DNA of 60,443 bases from Mesobacillus zeae (GTDB lineage Bacteria; Bacillota; Bacilli; Bacillales; Cytobacillaceae), in the NCBI RefSeq assembly GCF_003570705.1, contig NZ_QWVT01000022.1:1-60443 (forward strand), given 5' to 3'. Under the pieces are notes generated by a model. The model searched no databases. It saw only the letters and a list, made by a program, of their open reading frames with translations, and was not told the DNA's origin. Below are positions 51,952 through 60,296 of this stretch, one piece after another (position 1 is the stretch's first letter; every line of letters begins with the position of its first letter). The position numbers and the translations under genes were made by a program.

Positions 51952-52141
51952 TGTTTAAATTTATTACTTGTTTATACGTGGTTTTATGTTGTTTTGTAGT
52001 TATTTTTACTCTTAAATCGGGAAAAAGGTAGCAAGTATGATGTCTAACCGGAACAAAACAACAAAACCCATAAATTCCATAATTGGATTCTTTTGGGCTT
52101 TGTTCTCGCTTTATTTTTCATTGCTATTCTTATATATACTC

Positions 52142-53389
52142 TCAATCCGCGTAGCGGACCTTCGGGATCTTTACCATGATAAAACTGCATATTACTGCAA
52201 CAATACTGCCACAAACCAATAAAATGACAGATATTTGGATATCGAAAAACAAGGCAAGCGATGTTAAACCATAGGAAAGCGGTGTAAGTCCAAGTGAAGC
52301 AGTTGAAGTAAGACCCATTACCTTCCCCATTAATTCATTAGGAGTGTGTTCCTGAATCATGGCAATTATGATCGTACTCACCGACAGGCAGACCCCATAT
52401 ATAAAGAGAACCACCATTCCTTGTGTTACATTTGTAATATAAGATAGCCCCGCCACGCTTAAGCCTGAAAAAATCATTGCTGCAAGAATGATTTTTCCCC
52501 GCTGGCGGCGGACATTCTTTACTGATATGAAAATTGTTGCTATCATTAATCCAAAAAACAGGGCGCTTTGTAAAAAGCTGTAATACAGCGGGTTTCCCTG
52601 CAGCTTTTCCTCTACAATCAACGGGATGGCAATATTTACAGGCCCGACGATAAATAGATTGACCAGGAAGACAATGGCCATGAAATGGAGCAGGATCGGA
52701 TTCTTCCTGACGAAGCGATATCCTTCAGCAAACTGCTTTGAAATGGAAGGTTTACCTGCTGTTATTACAGGCGAAGATACTGTTCTAATGAAAATAAACG
52801 AAGCGCCGCCAATGATTAGAAAAAGCCCTGTTGTAAAGAAAAGCCCAGAATAAGACGCTGCCCCGAGGATCAGTCCTCCTAGAAAGGGACTTGCCACAAG
52901 TGTAATGAGATTGATGCTTTGCAGGATGGAGTTTGCCCTTGTGAGATCCTCCCTTTCCACAATCTCCGGGACGAGGGCTGAATTGGCAGGGTAGAAAAAG
53001 CTATCCGAAATTCCATATAGAATAGCACAGACAAGCAATACGGAGATGCTCACGCTCCCGGCGAGCAGCAAGCCCGCCAGCGAAAAGACAAGAAGCGCTC
53101 TGACTGCCAGTGATACTGACATGATTTGTGTTCTGCTATACTGGTCAGACAGGATTCCGCCAAAGTACATGAGGATCAAGCGCGGAATGCTTGCGGCCAT
53201 CAAAGTGATGCCGAGGTATTGCTTCAAATGAAGCTCATTGACGATGTACCAACTTTCGCCAAACATGTAAATGCCAAAAGCAAGGCTTGTTAAACATCTG
53301 GCTGCCACCAGAAAAATAAATTCCCTGTTTTTCAACAAACGATACTGTTTTGGTTTTTGCTTTGCTGTAAGCTGCGGATTTGAACTCAT
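52142..53389 (-). CDS. MFS transporter (enterobactin exporter EntS/antibiotic efflux type)
   Basis: This 415-aa protein has about twelve helices of the major facilitator superfamily, MFS_3 type (FLVAARCLTSLAFGIYMFGESWYIVNEL; the loop GGILSDQYSRTQIMSVSL is the motif A equivalent). It is probably a proton-driven drug or metabolite exporter; the substrate is unknown. AAGGAG precedes the ATG. It is divergent from an XRE regulator, with a long dyad between them. Confidence 0.9.
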   Translation of the reverse strand: MSSNPQLTAKQKPKQYRLLKNREFIFLVAARCLTSLAFGIYMFGESWYIVNELHLKQYLGITLMAASIPRLILMYFGGILSDQYSRTQIMSVSLAVRALLVFSLAGLLLAGSVSISVLLVCAILYGISDSFFYPANSALVPEIVEREDLTRANSILQSINLITLVASPFLGGLILGAASYSGLFFTTGLFLIIGGASFIFIRTVSSPVITAGKPSISKQFAEGYRFVRKNPILLHFMAIVFLVNLFIVGPVNIAIPLIVEEKLQGNPLYYSFLQSALFFGLMIATIFISVKNVRRQRGKIILAAMIFSGLSVAGLSYITNVTQGMVVLFIYGVCLSVSTIIIAMIQEHTPNELMGKVMGLTSTASLGLTPLSYGLTSLALFFDIQISVILLVCGSIVAVICSFIMVKIPKVRYAD

Positions 53390-53400
53390 ATAAAAGGCTC

Positions 53401-53449
53401 CTTTCGATTATCACATATAAGTTATATAACATATATGTGATAAAGAAAG
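53401..53449. promoter_or_regulatory. 36-bp dyad, likely operator for the XRE/MFS pair
   Basis: TTATCACATATA (53408-53419) and TATATGTGATAA (53432-53443) form a perfect 12-bp inverted repeat with a 12-bp AT-rich centre. It occupies the divergent promoter region, as expected for an autoregulating HTH protein. Confidence 0.65.
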
Positions 53450-53513
53450 CGAGGATGTTTCCTTTTTCCTTAGATATTGCTAAAATGACTGCTGTTAGAG
53501 GGAGGAAATGAAA

Positions 53514-53840
53514 ATGAAGGATGAACAAAAACAACAAGAAGAACATAAGCTTGAGCACGATGTGGCAAAACAACTTGTTCAGCTACGAAAAACCCTTGGG
53601 ATTTCTCAAAAAGAACTGGCTGAGAAATTAAATACAAAACAAAGTGCCATCTCAAGAATTGAAAAAGGTGAACAGAACATTTCCATCGGGCTGCTTGAAA
53701 AAATTGCTGCCGCACTCGGCGTGGAAGTTAACGTCTCACTGAATTTCACCCAGCCACCGGTCCAGTCCCCATCAAGCCAGCAACAGCCTGGCGGAACAGT
53801 TAACCAAGTGGGCGGCATGAATAAAAATAATGTGTATTAA
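53514..53840 (+). CDS. XRE-family transcriptional regulator
   Basis: This 108-aa protein has one Cro/C1 HTH domain (about 18-75: LRKTLGISQKELAEKLNTKQSAISRIEKGEQNISIGLLEKIAAALG) and a Gln/Pro/Asn-rich flexible tail. I start it at MKDEQKQ, eight bases after GGGAGG; an ATG two codons earlier is too close to that site. It probably represses the divergent MFS gene through the dyad at 53401-53449. Confidence 0.88.
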   Translation: MKDEQKQQEEHKLEHDVAKQLVQLRKTLGISQKELAEKLNTKQSAISRIEKGEQNISIGLLEKIAAALGVEVNVSLNFTQPPVQSPSSQQQPGGTVNQVGGMNKNNVY

Positions 53841-53846
53841 AGATAG

Positions 53847-53889
53847 GGCCGTGCAGTATTGAACTAAAGGGTTCCGTTTTCGGGTGCTT
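53847..53889 (+). repeat. inverted repeat arm A (partner 56585-56627)
   Basis: These 43 bases match the reverse complement of 56585-56627 at 34 positions, including an uninterrupted AAAGGGTTCCGTTTT. A central AGTATTGAACT is itself inverted between the two copies. Confidence 0.75.
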
Positions 53890-53908
53890 TCTTAATAAAT
53901 GACACAAG

Positions 53909-53945
53909 AATTGACGTATGAAATTGGCATACGTCATTTTCTTTA
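53909..53945 (+). terminator. terminator of the XRE gene
   Basis: The perfect 9-bp stem TGACGTATG/CATACGTCA (53912-53920, 53928-53936) is followed by TTTTCTTTATTT. Confidence 0.7.
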
Positions 53946-54240
53946 TTTATCAAGGTTTCTGCGAGCTTTAATGAATTTTGACATAGCAATTAACATTATT
54001 TTTTATGATGGACAATAAGTATTGTACAATTAAAAAATAATGTCAAAACTACTGTCAATTTCACGGTCGTTTGCTGTGCCGGTATTAAGGTACCCTTCTT
54101 CAACGCGTGGCAGGTTAGCAAAAATAATTGGATCAAATTGGAATGTGCTAAAATAGTAATTGAAGAAAGTTTGATATAGGTACCAGCTCTTTTGAAGTAG
54201 CGATGCCACATCGCAGCGTGTTCATTCTATTACTTATTTC
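53946..54240. other. AT-rich intergenic segment, no gene seen
   Basis: This segment contains ATGTCAAAAC..CTGTCAATT (54039-54058), which is nearly repeated at 56548-56567 in the same orientation. I see no gene. Confidence 0.45.
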
Positions 54241-54257
54241 TTGAGGGAGGAGTAAAT

Positions 54258-54566
54258 ATGAACGGACCTATTATTTTCATTGGATTATTTATTGTTCTAG
54301 GAATTATCTTTTCAAATGGGAAAGGCTCATTCTTGATTGCGGGCTATAACACAATGCATAAAAAAGAAAAAGAAAAATATGATACAGTTTCATTGTGTAA
54401 GTTTATGGGTAAAGCGATGTTTTCAATAGCATTCAGTATGGCATTTTGGGTACTTAGTGATGCATTTAAAATCAAGTGGTTGTTCTACGTTGGTCTCGTT
54501 TTATTTTTATGCACAATAGTATTTATCATTATTTACACTAATTCGGGGAATAGATTTAAAAAATAG
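54258..54566 (+). CDS. DUF3784 small membrane protein
   Basis: This 102-aa protein has an N-terminal helix, the family's GYNTMHKKEKEKYD motif in the first loop, and two further helices. DUF3784 proteins are common in Firmicutes and of unknown function, often near toxin or mobile regions. GGGAGGAG lies before the ATG. The gene is AT-rich and lies within the segment bounded by inverted repeats. Confidence 0.85.
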   Translation: MNGPIIFIGLFIVLGIIFSNGKGSFLIAGYNTMHKKEKEKYDTVSLCKFMGKAMFSIAFSMAFWVLSDAFKIKWLFYVGLVLFLCTIVFIIIYTNSGNRFKK

Positions 54567-54880
54567 AATGGATCCTGAGGTTTTAAGGGCTGTAGTTTCT
54601 AAAAATCTGTTAATCATCGAAGTAATTGTGAAGAATTTCACTTAAAGTAAACGGGTGGTTTAGTTGAACATGACCATCATATCGATAATCTATTTTTTTA
54701 TCCGAAACATCAAGTAGATCTCAGAAATCCATTGTGAAATGCTTCACTTAACGAGTTTAGTTCAATTAGAACTCCTTATCAACAAAGAATCGCCAACCGT
54801 TAACTGAATAAGATAAGTGTGAATTGTCTGTAAAGGGCAAAATCCAGCTGATATATTGTAGCTGGCTTGAGTAATTTCGT
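54567..54880. other. intergenic; contains a 20-bp direct repeat copy
   Basis: ACGGGTGGTTTAGTTGAACA lies at 54651-54670 and again at 56455-56474. I see no gene in the rest. Confidence 0.6.
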
Positions 54881-56335
54881 TTAATTATCATCTGGAAAGC
54901 TATGTTTACTGTTTGTTAATTTTTTCAAATCTCCTCTAAACAAAGTGTCCTTAAGTTCCTTATATCTAAAGGGAATGAAGGGGGAAAGATAAGGGACACC
55001 TATTGATTTCAAACTAATCATATACATAATTAATAAAGTTACACCTATAAACATCCCATTGGTACCTAAGAAGTAACCAATCACAAAGAAACTAACTTCT
55101 AATGTACGTACTGCTCCTAAAAGTCCCTTATTTGCAAGTACCAACGCAGATATAGACGAAATCCCTACTACAATAAGACCAACTGGATGTATTAACTTAG
55201 CCGCAACCGCAGTTTCTCCAAGTAAAATAGCTCCTATTATTGATATTAAAAAAATTGCACTTTTAGGTACTCTGAAAGATGCATCAATAAATAATGCTAA
55301 TATTACGTTGAGTATTATTACTTCCCAAACCGTTGGTAAGATTTCGTCCTTTGTAAAGAATGCTTCATAGAGTTTTTTTGGTATACGATCTTTACCATGT
55401 TTATCTAAGGAGGCATAGATGCTAGATAAAAAAACAGCTATAAGAAATGAGAAAAAACGTAGCAATCGAATGGAAAAACGTCCGTAACTAACATGATATT
55501 CATCTGGTGCTTGAAATAATTCAGCGAATAGCGATGGGGCAATAATTACTTGTGGAGTCCCGTCAACCATTACAATTACACGGCCTTCAAAAAGGGCTGA
55601 AGTTGCTGAATCAGGACGGTCCGAAGATACTGTTGAAGGGAAAAATGACTTTGGTTTACCTTCTATGATGTCTGCAACAATTTTTGCTTCCAAAACATAT
55701 TTAACGTCCAATTTCTCAATTCTATTACGTACTTCTTTTAATATTCCTTTATCTACAATACCGTTGATGAAGAGTAGGAAAACATCCGTTTTAGCCATGG
55801 TTCCGAAAGTCATTCTTTGCACACAAAATTGTTCCGTTTTAATAATTCCTCGCAAGATGTTAATGTTAGTTTTCGCTTTTTCAGAAAAGCCTAAAACAGC
55901 TCCTTTAGGCGAACGTTCTCCTAGTGACTCCTCAACTGCTCTTTCTGCCCACTTAGTAACCTCAACAATGATAACTTCATGAAATCCATCAAAAAGTAAA
56001 ACTGCGTTACCTTGAATAATAGCACCCAATAACTCTTGGTAAGACTTGGTTGTTTTTACGTTTGTTGTGGTAAGAATTGTATTGGACACATGATTTATTA
56101 ATTCTTGACTTTGTGTTTTATTAATATTAAGAGTCTCTATTAATGGCAGTATAACGGATTCCTGCAATAGAGTTGTATCAATAATTCCATCTAAGTAGAC
56201 AACCTTTAATGTCATTTCTTTTTTAGGTCCAAATCTAAATTCTCTAATCACTAAATCAGCGGTATTATTGAAGCTCATTTTTATACGGTCAATATTAATC
56301 TGAAGTTCCCTTAGTAATGTATCCTCCATTTGCAT
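54881..56335 (-). CDS. GerA-family spore germination A subunit (orphan)
   Basis: This 484-aa protein resembles the A subunit of GerA-type germinant receptors. It has a soluble N-terminal domain (about 1-275, ending LFEGRVIVMVDGTPQVIIAPSLFAELFQAPDEY) and about five transmembrane helices with the family's SFRVPKSAIFLISIIGAILLGETAVAAKLIHPVGLIVVGISSIS block. No B or C subunit gene is next to it. It is AT-rich compared with neighbours. Start at MQMEDTLL follows AGGTGG. The orphan state suggests transfer or loss of partners, or a non-receptor role. Confidence 0.88.
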   Translation of the reverse strand: MQMEDTLLRELQINIDRIKMSFNNTADLVIREFRFGPKKEMTLKVVYLDGIIDTTLLQESVILPLIETLNINKTQSQELINHVSNTILTTTNVKTTKSYQELLGAIIQGNAVLLFDGFHEVIIVEVTKWAERAVEESLGERSPKGAVLGFSEKAKTNINILRGIIKTEQFCVQRMTFGTMAKTDVFLLFINGIVDKGILKEVRNRIEKLDVKYVLEAKIVADIIEGKPKSFFPSTVSSDRPDSATSALFEGRVIVMVDGTPQVIIAPSLFAELFQAPDEYHVSYGRFSIRLLRFFSFLIAVFLSSIYASLDKHGKDRIPKKLYEAFFTKDEILPTVWEVIILNVILALFIDASFRVPKSAIFLISIIGAILLGETAVAAKLIHPVGLIVVGISSISALVLANKGLLGAVRTLEVSFFVIGYFLGTNGMFIGVTLLIMYMISLKSIGVPYLSPFIPFRYKELKDTLFRGDLKKLTNSKHSFPDDN

Positions 56336-56497
56336 AATAACCACCTAAGTTTTTATGTGGTTATTATGAGCTAAATTAATTATAAGTATGCGTCTGGGAA
56401 TGGGCATTCAACGACAGATTCTTCAAACTAAAGTACATTACCTTCTTCAACTTAACGGGTGGTTTAGTTGAACAAGGTTCGGATTTCAATAACAAAG
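56336..56497. other. intergenic; second copy of the direct repeat
   Basis: A copy of the 20-bp repeat lies at 56455-56474. With the preceding TTCAACT it forms a small dyad (TTCAACT/AGTTGAA). No gene is seen. Confidence 0.55.
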
Positions 56498-56529
56498 AAA
56501 ACTCGCCACTATGGCGAGTTTTGCTTTTT
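56498..56529. terminator. bidirectional terminator hairpin
   Basis: The 10-bp stem AAAACTCGCC/GGCGAGTTTT (56498-56507, 56513-56522) is followed by TGCTTTTTTT on the plus strand. No plus-strand gene precedes it, so it may be left over from a lost gene. Confidence 0.7.
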
Positions 56530-56584
56530 TTATATGCTAATTACGATGTCAAAACGTCTGTCAATTCGGTACATTTTTTTAGAT

Positions 56585-56627
56585 AAGCACCTCAAAACGG
56601 AACCCTTTAGTATTGAACTGTCCGGCC
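56585..56627 (-). repeat. inverted repeat arm B (partner 53847-53889)
   Basis: This is the reverse-complement partner of arm A. The two arms enclose a 2.8-kb AT-rich segment with the DUF3784 and GerA-family genes. Confidence 0.75.
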
Positions 56628-56772
56628 TTTTTCTATTGGAGGAGGAGCGGGCGGAAGTGATCCGGTTATTTGCCTGTTTCCGCTATTTACTTTCCGTTTT
56701 ACCACTTTTATTTTCCTAATCGTATTATCCTGCAAGCCGGAGCCTAGACTCTTCGCCCCATTCTTTCTATAA

Positions 56773-56805
56773 AAATAACCGTCTTTTTTAAGTGGACGGT
56801 TATTT
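56773..56805 (-). terminator. terminator of the GNAT gene
   Basis: The stem AAATAACCGTC/GACGGTTATTT (56773-56783, 56795-56805) is followed on the minus strand by TTTATAG. Confidence 0.75.
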
Positions 56806-56811
56806 CTTCTA

Positions 56812-57360
56812 TTAATATCTTCTGTTCACTGTGTATACTTCGTGATCTGTCCATTCTTCATTCTCGAAAATAAAGCCTTTACGGATACACTCAAACTCCA
56901 TTCCCACGCAGAGTGCCAGTCTCTTGGAGGGCTCGTTATCAAGATTGATATGCGCCTCTATCCGATGGTAGTTTAATTCTTCAAACCCTGCCTCAATCAA
57001 ACCTACGACCGCTTCTTTTCCATATCCCTTTTTCCAAAATTGATTATGGATCGTATAGCCAATGCGGGCCCATTGGAAATCCATCCTGGCTAAGGTGGAA
57101 AAGTCGATCATTCCTACATGCGTTCCGCCTTCTTTAAGAAAAGCACCAAAGATGTATGCTTCATCATTTTCAGCCAAGCACTTATGCTTATCAACCAACT
57201 GGCAAAACCACTCCTCCGTACAATCACTCATATCCATTTTCCCTCGATCGTGACGATATAAAGATGGAAATCGATTGTTAAAAGACAATAACCAGTTTTC
57301 ATAATCAGCTGCCTGCAACGGCCTCAAAAAAAGCCTCTCTGTTTCTTTCATTAAATTCAT
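56812..57360 (-). CDS. GNAT-family N-acetyltransferase
   Basis: This 182-aa acetyltransferase (RimJ/RimL-like Acetyltransf_3 group) starts TERLFLRPLQAADYENWL and contains the acetyl-CoA loop RIGYTIHNQFWKKGYGKEAVVGLIEAGFEELNYHRIEAHI. The acceptor is unknown. Start MNLMKETERL follows AGGAGGAG. Monocistronic with its own terminator. Confidence 0.9.
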   Translation of the reverse strand: MNLMKETERLFLRPLQAADYENWLLSFNNRFPSLYRHDRGKMDMSDCTEEWFCQLVDKHKCLAENDEAYIFGAFLKEGGTHVGMIDFSTLARMDFQWARIGYTIHNQFWKKGYGKEAVVGLIEAGFEELNYHRIEAHINLDNEPSKRLALCVGMEFECIRKGFIFENEEWTDHEVYTVNRRY

Positions 57361-57507
57361 TATTTCTCCTCCTGCTGTTTTCTTCATTTTAAGCAGCAGT
57401 CAGAGCTTCAGCGGGATGATTACACGCATCCCCTCTGAACCTTGCTGCCAAATCTACTTCCCATAACCGTTATGATCATTTGACATCACCTACTTTCAGT
57501 ATTTTTC

Positions 57508-58362
57508 TTACACCTCTATGAGCAAGGTATCATATGCAATCTCAACGTTCAGGCCCTCAAGATTCAGGTTCTTCTCCACTTCTTTTAAAACATCAAAACT
57601 GAGTCCCGTGAATTTTTCAATATGCGTCAACATCGTCTTCTTTGCCTGCAATGTTTTGATGATTCCAATCGTTTCCGTAAAAGTGCACTCTTCCTTCAAC
57701 ACCGGGTGCCCGGGAGTAAGCAGCTCTTCCCCAGTCAATGGATGGTTTTCAAAAATCCCGATTGGCAAAACCGCCAAATCTACCCCTTCGAATTCTTTTC
57801 CCGGATTCCAATTGTTCAGTTCATCCATTGCAATCAAGATTCTTTTCCCGCTGTCTTCCAGCAAAAAAGCGTAAACATAATCTTCGGCGAGTCTGAACGG
57901 AGTGATTTTCACGCCATTCAACGTAACCGTTTCCCCATCCTTCAGTTTGTGCTGCTTAATGAATCCCTGCAGCGAAAAGAAATGAAGATGGTCCGCACTT
58001 CCAACGAAATGCTCGAAGTCAATCGCTACTTGCTCCGGCAAAAAAATATCTGTTTGTTTATGCTGCGGTGGATACTGTTCCCAGTCAGCATTCATCGACT
58101 CGAGGACCCTCCGCCCCATCACATGGTCCGGATGCCAGTGCGAATAAAAAACACCATCTATTCTATTAATTGTCGAACGATTAATCTGGCTGTAAATATC
58201 CTCCGAAGTATCTATCAGGATATTCGGCCCGTGTATAAATAAACCTGGCCCCGACCGGCTGTACGGCACTCCTTTTAATCTCGCTTCTTCACAAACTTCA
58301 CAGCGGCACAGCGGACGGGGAACCGTCATCGCTCCGCCAGTCCCCAGGAACTCAATCTTCAC
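57508..58362 (-). CDS. metallo-beta-lactamase-fold hydrolase, PhnP-like
   Basis: This 284-aa MBL-fold protein has the HWHPDH metal motif, an N-terminal FLGTGGAMTVPRPLCRCEVC segment with the CxCxxC zinc-site pattern seen in PhnP, and a C-terminal His in MLTHIEKFTG. PhnP hydrolyses ribosyl cyclic phosphates; relatives act on other cyclic phosphodiesters. No phn genes are near, so the substrate is open. Confidence 0.85.
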   Translation of the reverse strand: MKIEFLGTGGAMTVPRPLCRCEVCEEARLKGVPYSRSGPGLFIHGPNILIDTSEDIYSQINRSTINRIDGVFYSHWHPDHVMGRRVLESMNADWEQYPPQHKQTDIFLPEQVAIDFEHFVGSADHLHFFSLQGFIKQHKLKDGETVTLNGVKITPFRLAEDYVYAFLLEDSGKRILIAMDELNNWNPGKEFEGVDLAVLPIGIFENHPLTGEELLTPGHPVLKEECTFTETIGIIKTLQAKKTMLTHIEKFTGLSFDVLKEVEKNLNLEGLNVEIAYDTLLIEV

Positions 58363-58531
58363 CTAATCCCCCCCTTTTTTTACCTTTACACCCTATAGGT
58401 TCGTTTTCAGGCTGTAAGAATCCTCCCGCCGTGAGCATTAAGTAAAAGTGTATTTGTAAATAGAAGGAAAAAGGTGAACCAAGGAGAATATTATCCTGAT
58501 AAAAATCAAAATGATAAATGGAGTGTATTTT

Positions 58532-59083
58532 ATGAAAAAAAGCATCTACATCATCAGGCATTGCAAGGCAAAAGGACAGGCGCCCGAGGCACAGCTTACC
58601 GAGAGCGGGTTCAGGCAAGCTGAACAATTAACCGAATTCCTTTCAGACCGCAAGATTGAGCGGCTAATATCAAGCCCATTCACGCGGGCCGTATTGTCGG
58701 TTCAGCCCCTTAGCGAAAAATTAACCATCGATATTGAAAACGATGCAAGGCTGGCAGAACGCATTTTAAGTACAAAGGATTTTCCTGATTGGCCAGAAAA
58801 GCTTGAAGCGACTTTTGATGACATAAACCTATCCTTCGAAAGCGGGGAATCGAGTCTCGAAGCAACTGGACGAGCCGTTGCCGTGATTGAAGATATGATA
58901 AGAAGCAAAGAAGAAAATATAGCCGTCGTCACTCACGGGAACTTAATGTCCCTTCTTATAAGGCACTACAATCCTGGCTTCGGCTTCAAAGAGTGGAAAA
59001 GCCTTAGCAACCCTGATGTCTATCTTTTAACCCTGGAAAATAGTGTAGCCAACATCGAACATATTTGGGTTGGCCAGGAATGA
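58532..59083 (+). CDS. histidine phosphatase family protein
   Basis: This 183-aa member of the phosphoglycerate-mutase-like histidine phosphatases has the catalytic RHCKAKG (normally RHG/RHA) near the N-terminus, SSPFTRAVLSVQPL as the second Arg motif and VVTHGNLMSLL as the second His. The Cys after the catalytic His is a known variant. Start MKKSIYIIRHC follows TGGAGTG. Substrate unknown. Confidence 0.88.
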   Translation: MKKSIYIIRHCKAKGQAPEAQLTESGFRQAEQLTEFLSDRKIERLISSPFTRAVLSVQPLSEKLTIDIENDARLAERILSTKDFPDWPEKLEATFDDINLSFESGESSLEATGRAVAVIEDMIRSKEENIAVVTHGNLMSLLIRHYNPGFGFKEWKSLSNPDVYLLTLENSVANIEHIWVGQE

Positions 59084-59165
59084 ATTTTCTCATTTCTTTT
59101 ATGAAAAATTATTGAAAACCTCAAGGAAAGACACTTACAATTTTAATAAATTAAGGAAGTGGAGC

Positions 59166-59348
59166 ATGGACAAAAAGCTGTTCAACATTAGTTATCTTGT
59201 TTTCTTGCTGTTATTGGTCCTGAACTATTTCGCGGTTCCTTCGCAAAGTAGATTTCCAGTACTTCTCGCAATACTTTTATGGTTTGGAACCTATCAAACT
59301 TTTCTCATGATTTTCCACAAGAAAAGCAAGAGTCTCGACTCAAATTAA
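59166..59348 (+). CDS. small membrane protein, 60 aa
   Basis: Two hydrophobic helices (ISYLVFLLLLVLNYFAV and FPVLLAILLWFGTYQTFLMIF) are separated by a short loop, with a KKSKSLDSN tail. The start is the ATG just after GGAAGTGGAG; the longer open frame overlaps the phosphatase end and lacks a site. The family is not recognised. Confidence 0.6.
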   Translation: MDKKLFNISYLVFLLLLVLNYFAVPSQSRFPVLLAILLWFGTYQTFLMIFHKKSKSLDSN

Positions 59349-59376
59349 ACGCCAGCCGTTTATTGGCTGGCGATTC
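59346..59376. terminator. hairpin between convergent genes
   Basis: The perfect 8-bp stem CGCCAGCC/GGCTGGCG (59350-59357, 59365-59372) lies between the small membrane protein and the Nudix gene. T-runs are short on both sides. Confidence 0.6.
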
Positions 59377-59381
59377 TCTAT

Positions 59382-59987
59382 TTATAGTTTTAATTCTTTT
59401 GCCATTTGCCCTAATAATGTTTCTATATAGCTCTCGCTGTGCGGCAGAATTTCCGTCTTTGTCACTAGCCTGATTTCGCCGGCAGAGTCGATGGCCACAA
59501 CTTCACTGATTTCACCACTCCAAAGTTTTGCAAATGCATGGTACTCAAGCTTTATGACACCAGATACTTCTTCCTCCTGAAAATGCAGCTGTTCCTCAAT
59601 CCTTTCAGGGCATACATACAAGAATACATTTCCTAACTCGCTGTCTATTAAACTGTCATGAATGATTTCATCCCGAATGACGCCAAGGGGAATCAGATCT
59701 TCAAACGAGAGATCCACACCCAATTCCTCATGCACTTCTCTTATCCCATCACTTATAGTTTCATCGAAAAGGATATGCCCTGCAGCGGAAATATCCAATA
59801 AAGATGGGTAATCCTTCTTCCGCTCGGACCGAATTTGAAAAAGAATATATGTCTTCCCATGTTCCCTGGTAACAAACCAGCAGTGAAACGTCTCGTGCCA
59901 ATGCCCTTTCTCATGTACTTCATCCCGAGATGCAACACCCAAGGTATTTCCTCTGCCGTCAAATATATTGAGAATTTCAGTTTTCAT
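59382..59987 (-). CDS. Nudix hydrolase (IPP isomerase-like group)
   Basis: This 201-aa protein has a full Nudix box, G-HILFD-E-TISDGI-REVHEELGV, with the metal-binding REVxEExG intact. The N-terminal FDGRGNTLGVASRDEVHEKGHWHETFHCWFV resembles isopentenyl-diphosphate isomerase-type Nudix proteins, which hydrolyse nucleoside or other diphosphates. Start MKTEILNIF follows GGGAG. Substrate unknown. Confidence 0.9.
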   Translation of the reverse strand: MKTEILNIFDGRGNTLGVASRDEVHEKGHWHETFHCWFVTREHGKTYILFQIRSERKKDYPSLLDISAAGHILFDETISDGIREVHEELGVDLSFEDLIPLGVIRDEIIHDSLIDSELGNVFLYVCPERIEEQLHFQEEEVSGVIKLEYHAFAKLWSGEISEVVAIDSAGEIRLVTKTEILPHSESYIETLLGQMAKELKL

Positions 59988-60259
59988 TTTTTCAGCTCCC
60001 TTGTCATTGTGAACCGTTGCTTCAAGGCAAGTTCTCACTTTTTTTAGGTAAGAAACACCAAAATGGTCATCAGCAGCAGTCCAGTCAGTGGGTACTATAT
60101 TAGTGCTATCATTATCAGGATCTAATCCCCTGAACCCATCAGTGCTGGTGATTGAAACATGGTCATCCTCCCCGCTTACTTCCTATTTAATTTAGCCGAT
60201 ACTCTCGCCCGGAAACGGATTTGTTAATTACAATAATTTCATATTCTTTAATAAAATGG
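59988..60259. other. intergenic, no gene seen
   Basis: This gap lies between divergent genes. Nothing is recognised before the promoter at 60260. Confidence 0.4.
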
Positions 60260-60265
60260 TATAAT
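60260..60265 (+). promoter_or_regulatory. extended -10 promoter of the last gene
   Basis: TGGTATAAT gives a perfect -10 with TGN extension, 31 bases before the start codon. The -35 region is weak. Confidence 0.5.
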
Positions 60266-60296
60266 TTATTAAATATTAATATAAGGTGGAGTCCTA

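Noticed and set aside
56468-56719. 83-codon plus-strand frame after the GerA-family gene
   Set aside because: It begins in the terminator and direct-repeat region and runs through inverted repeat arm B, without a ribosome site.
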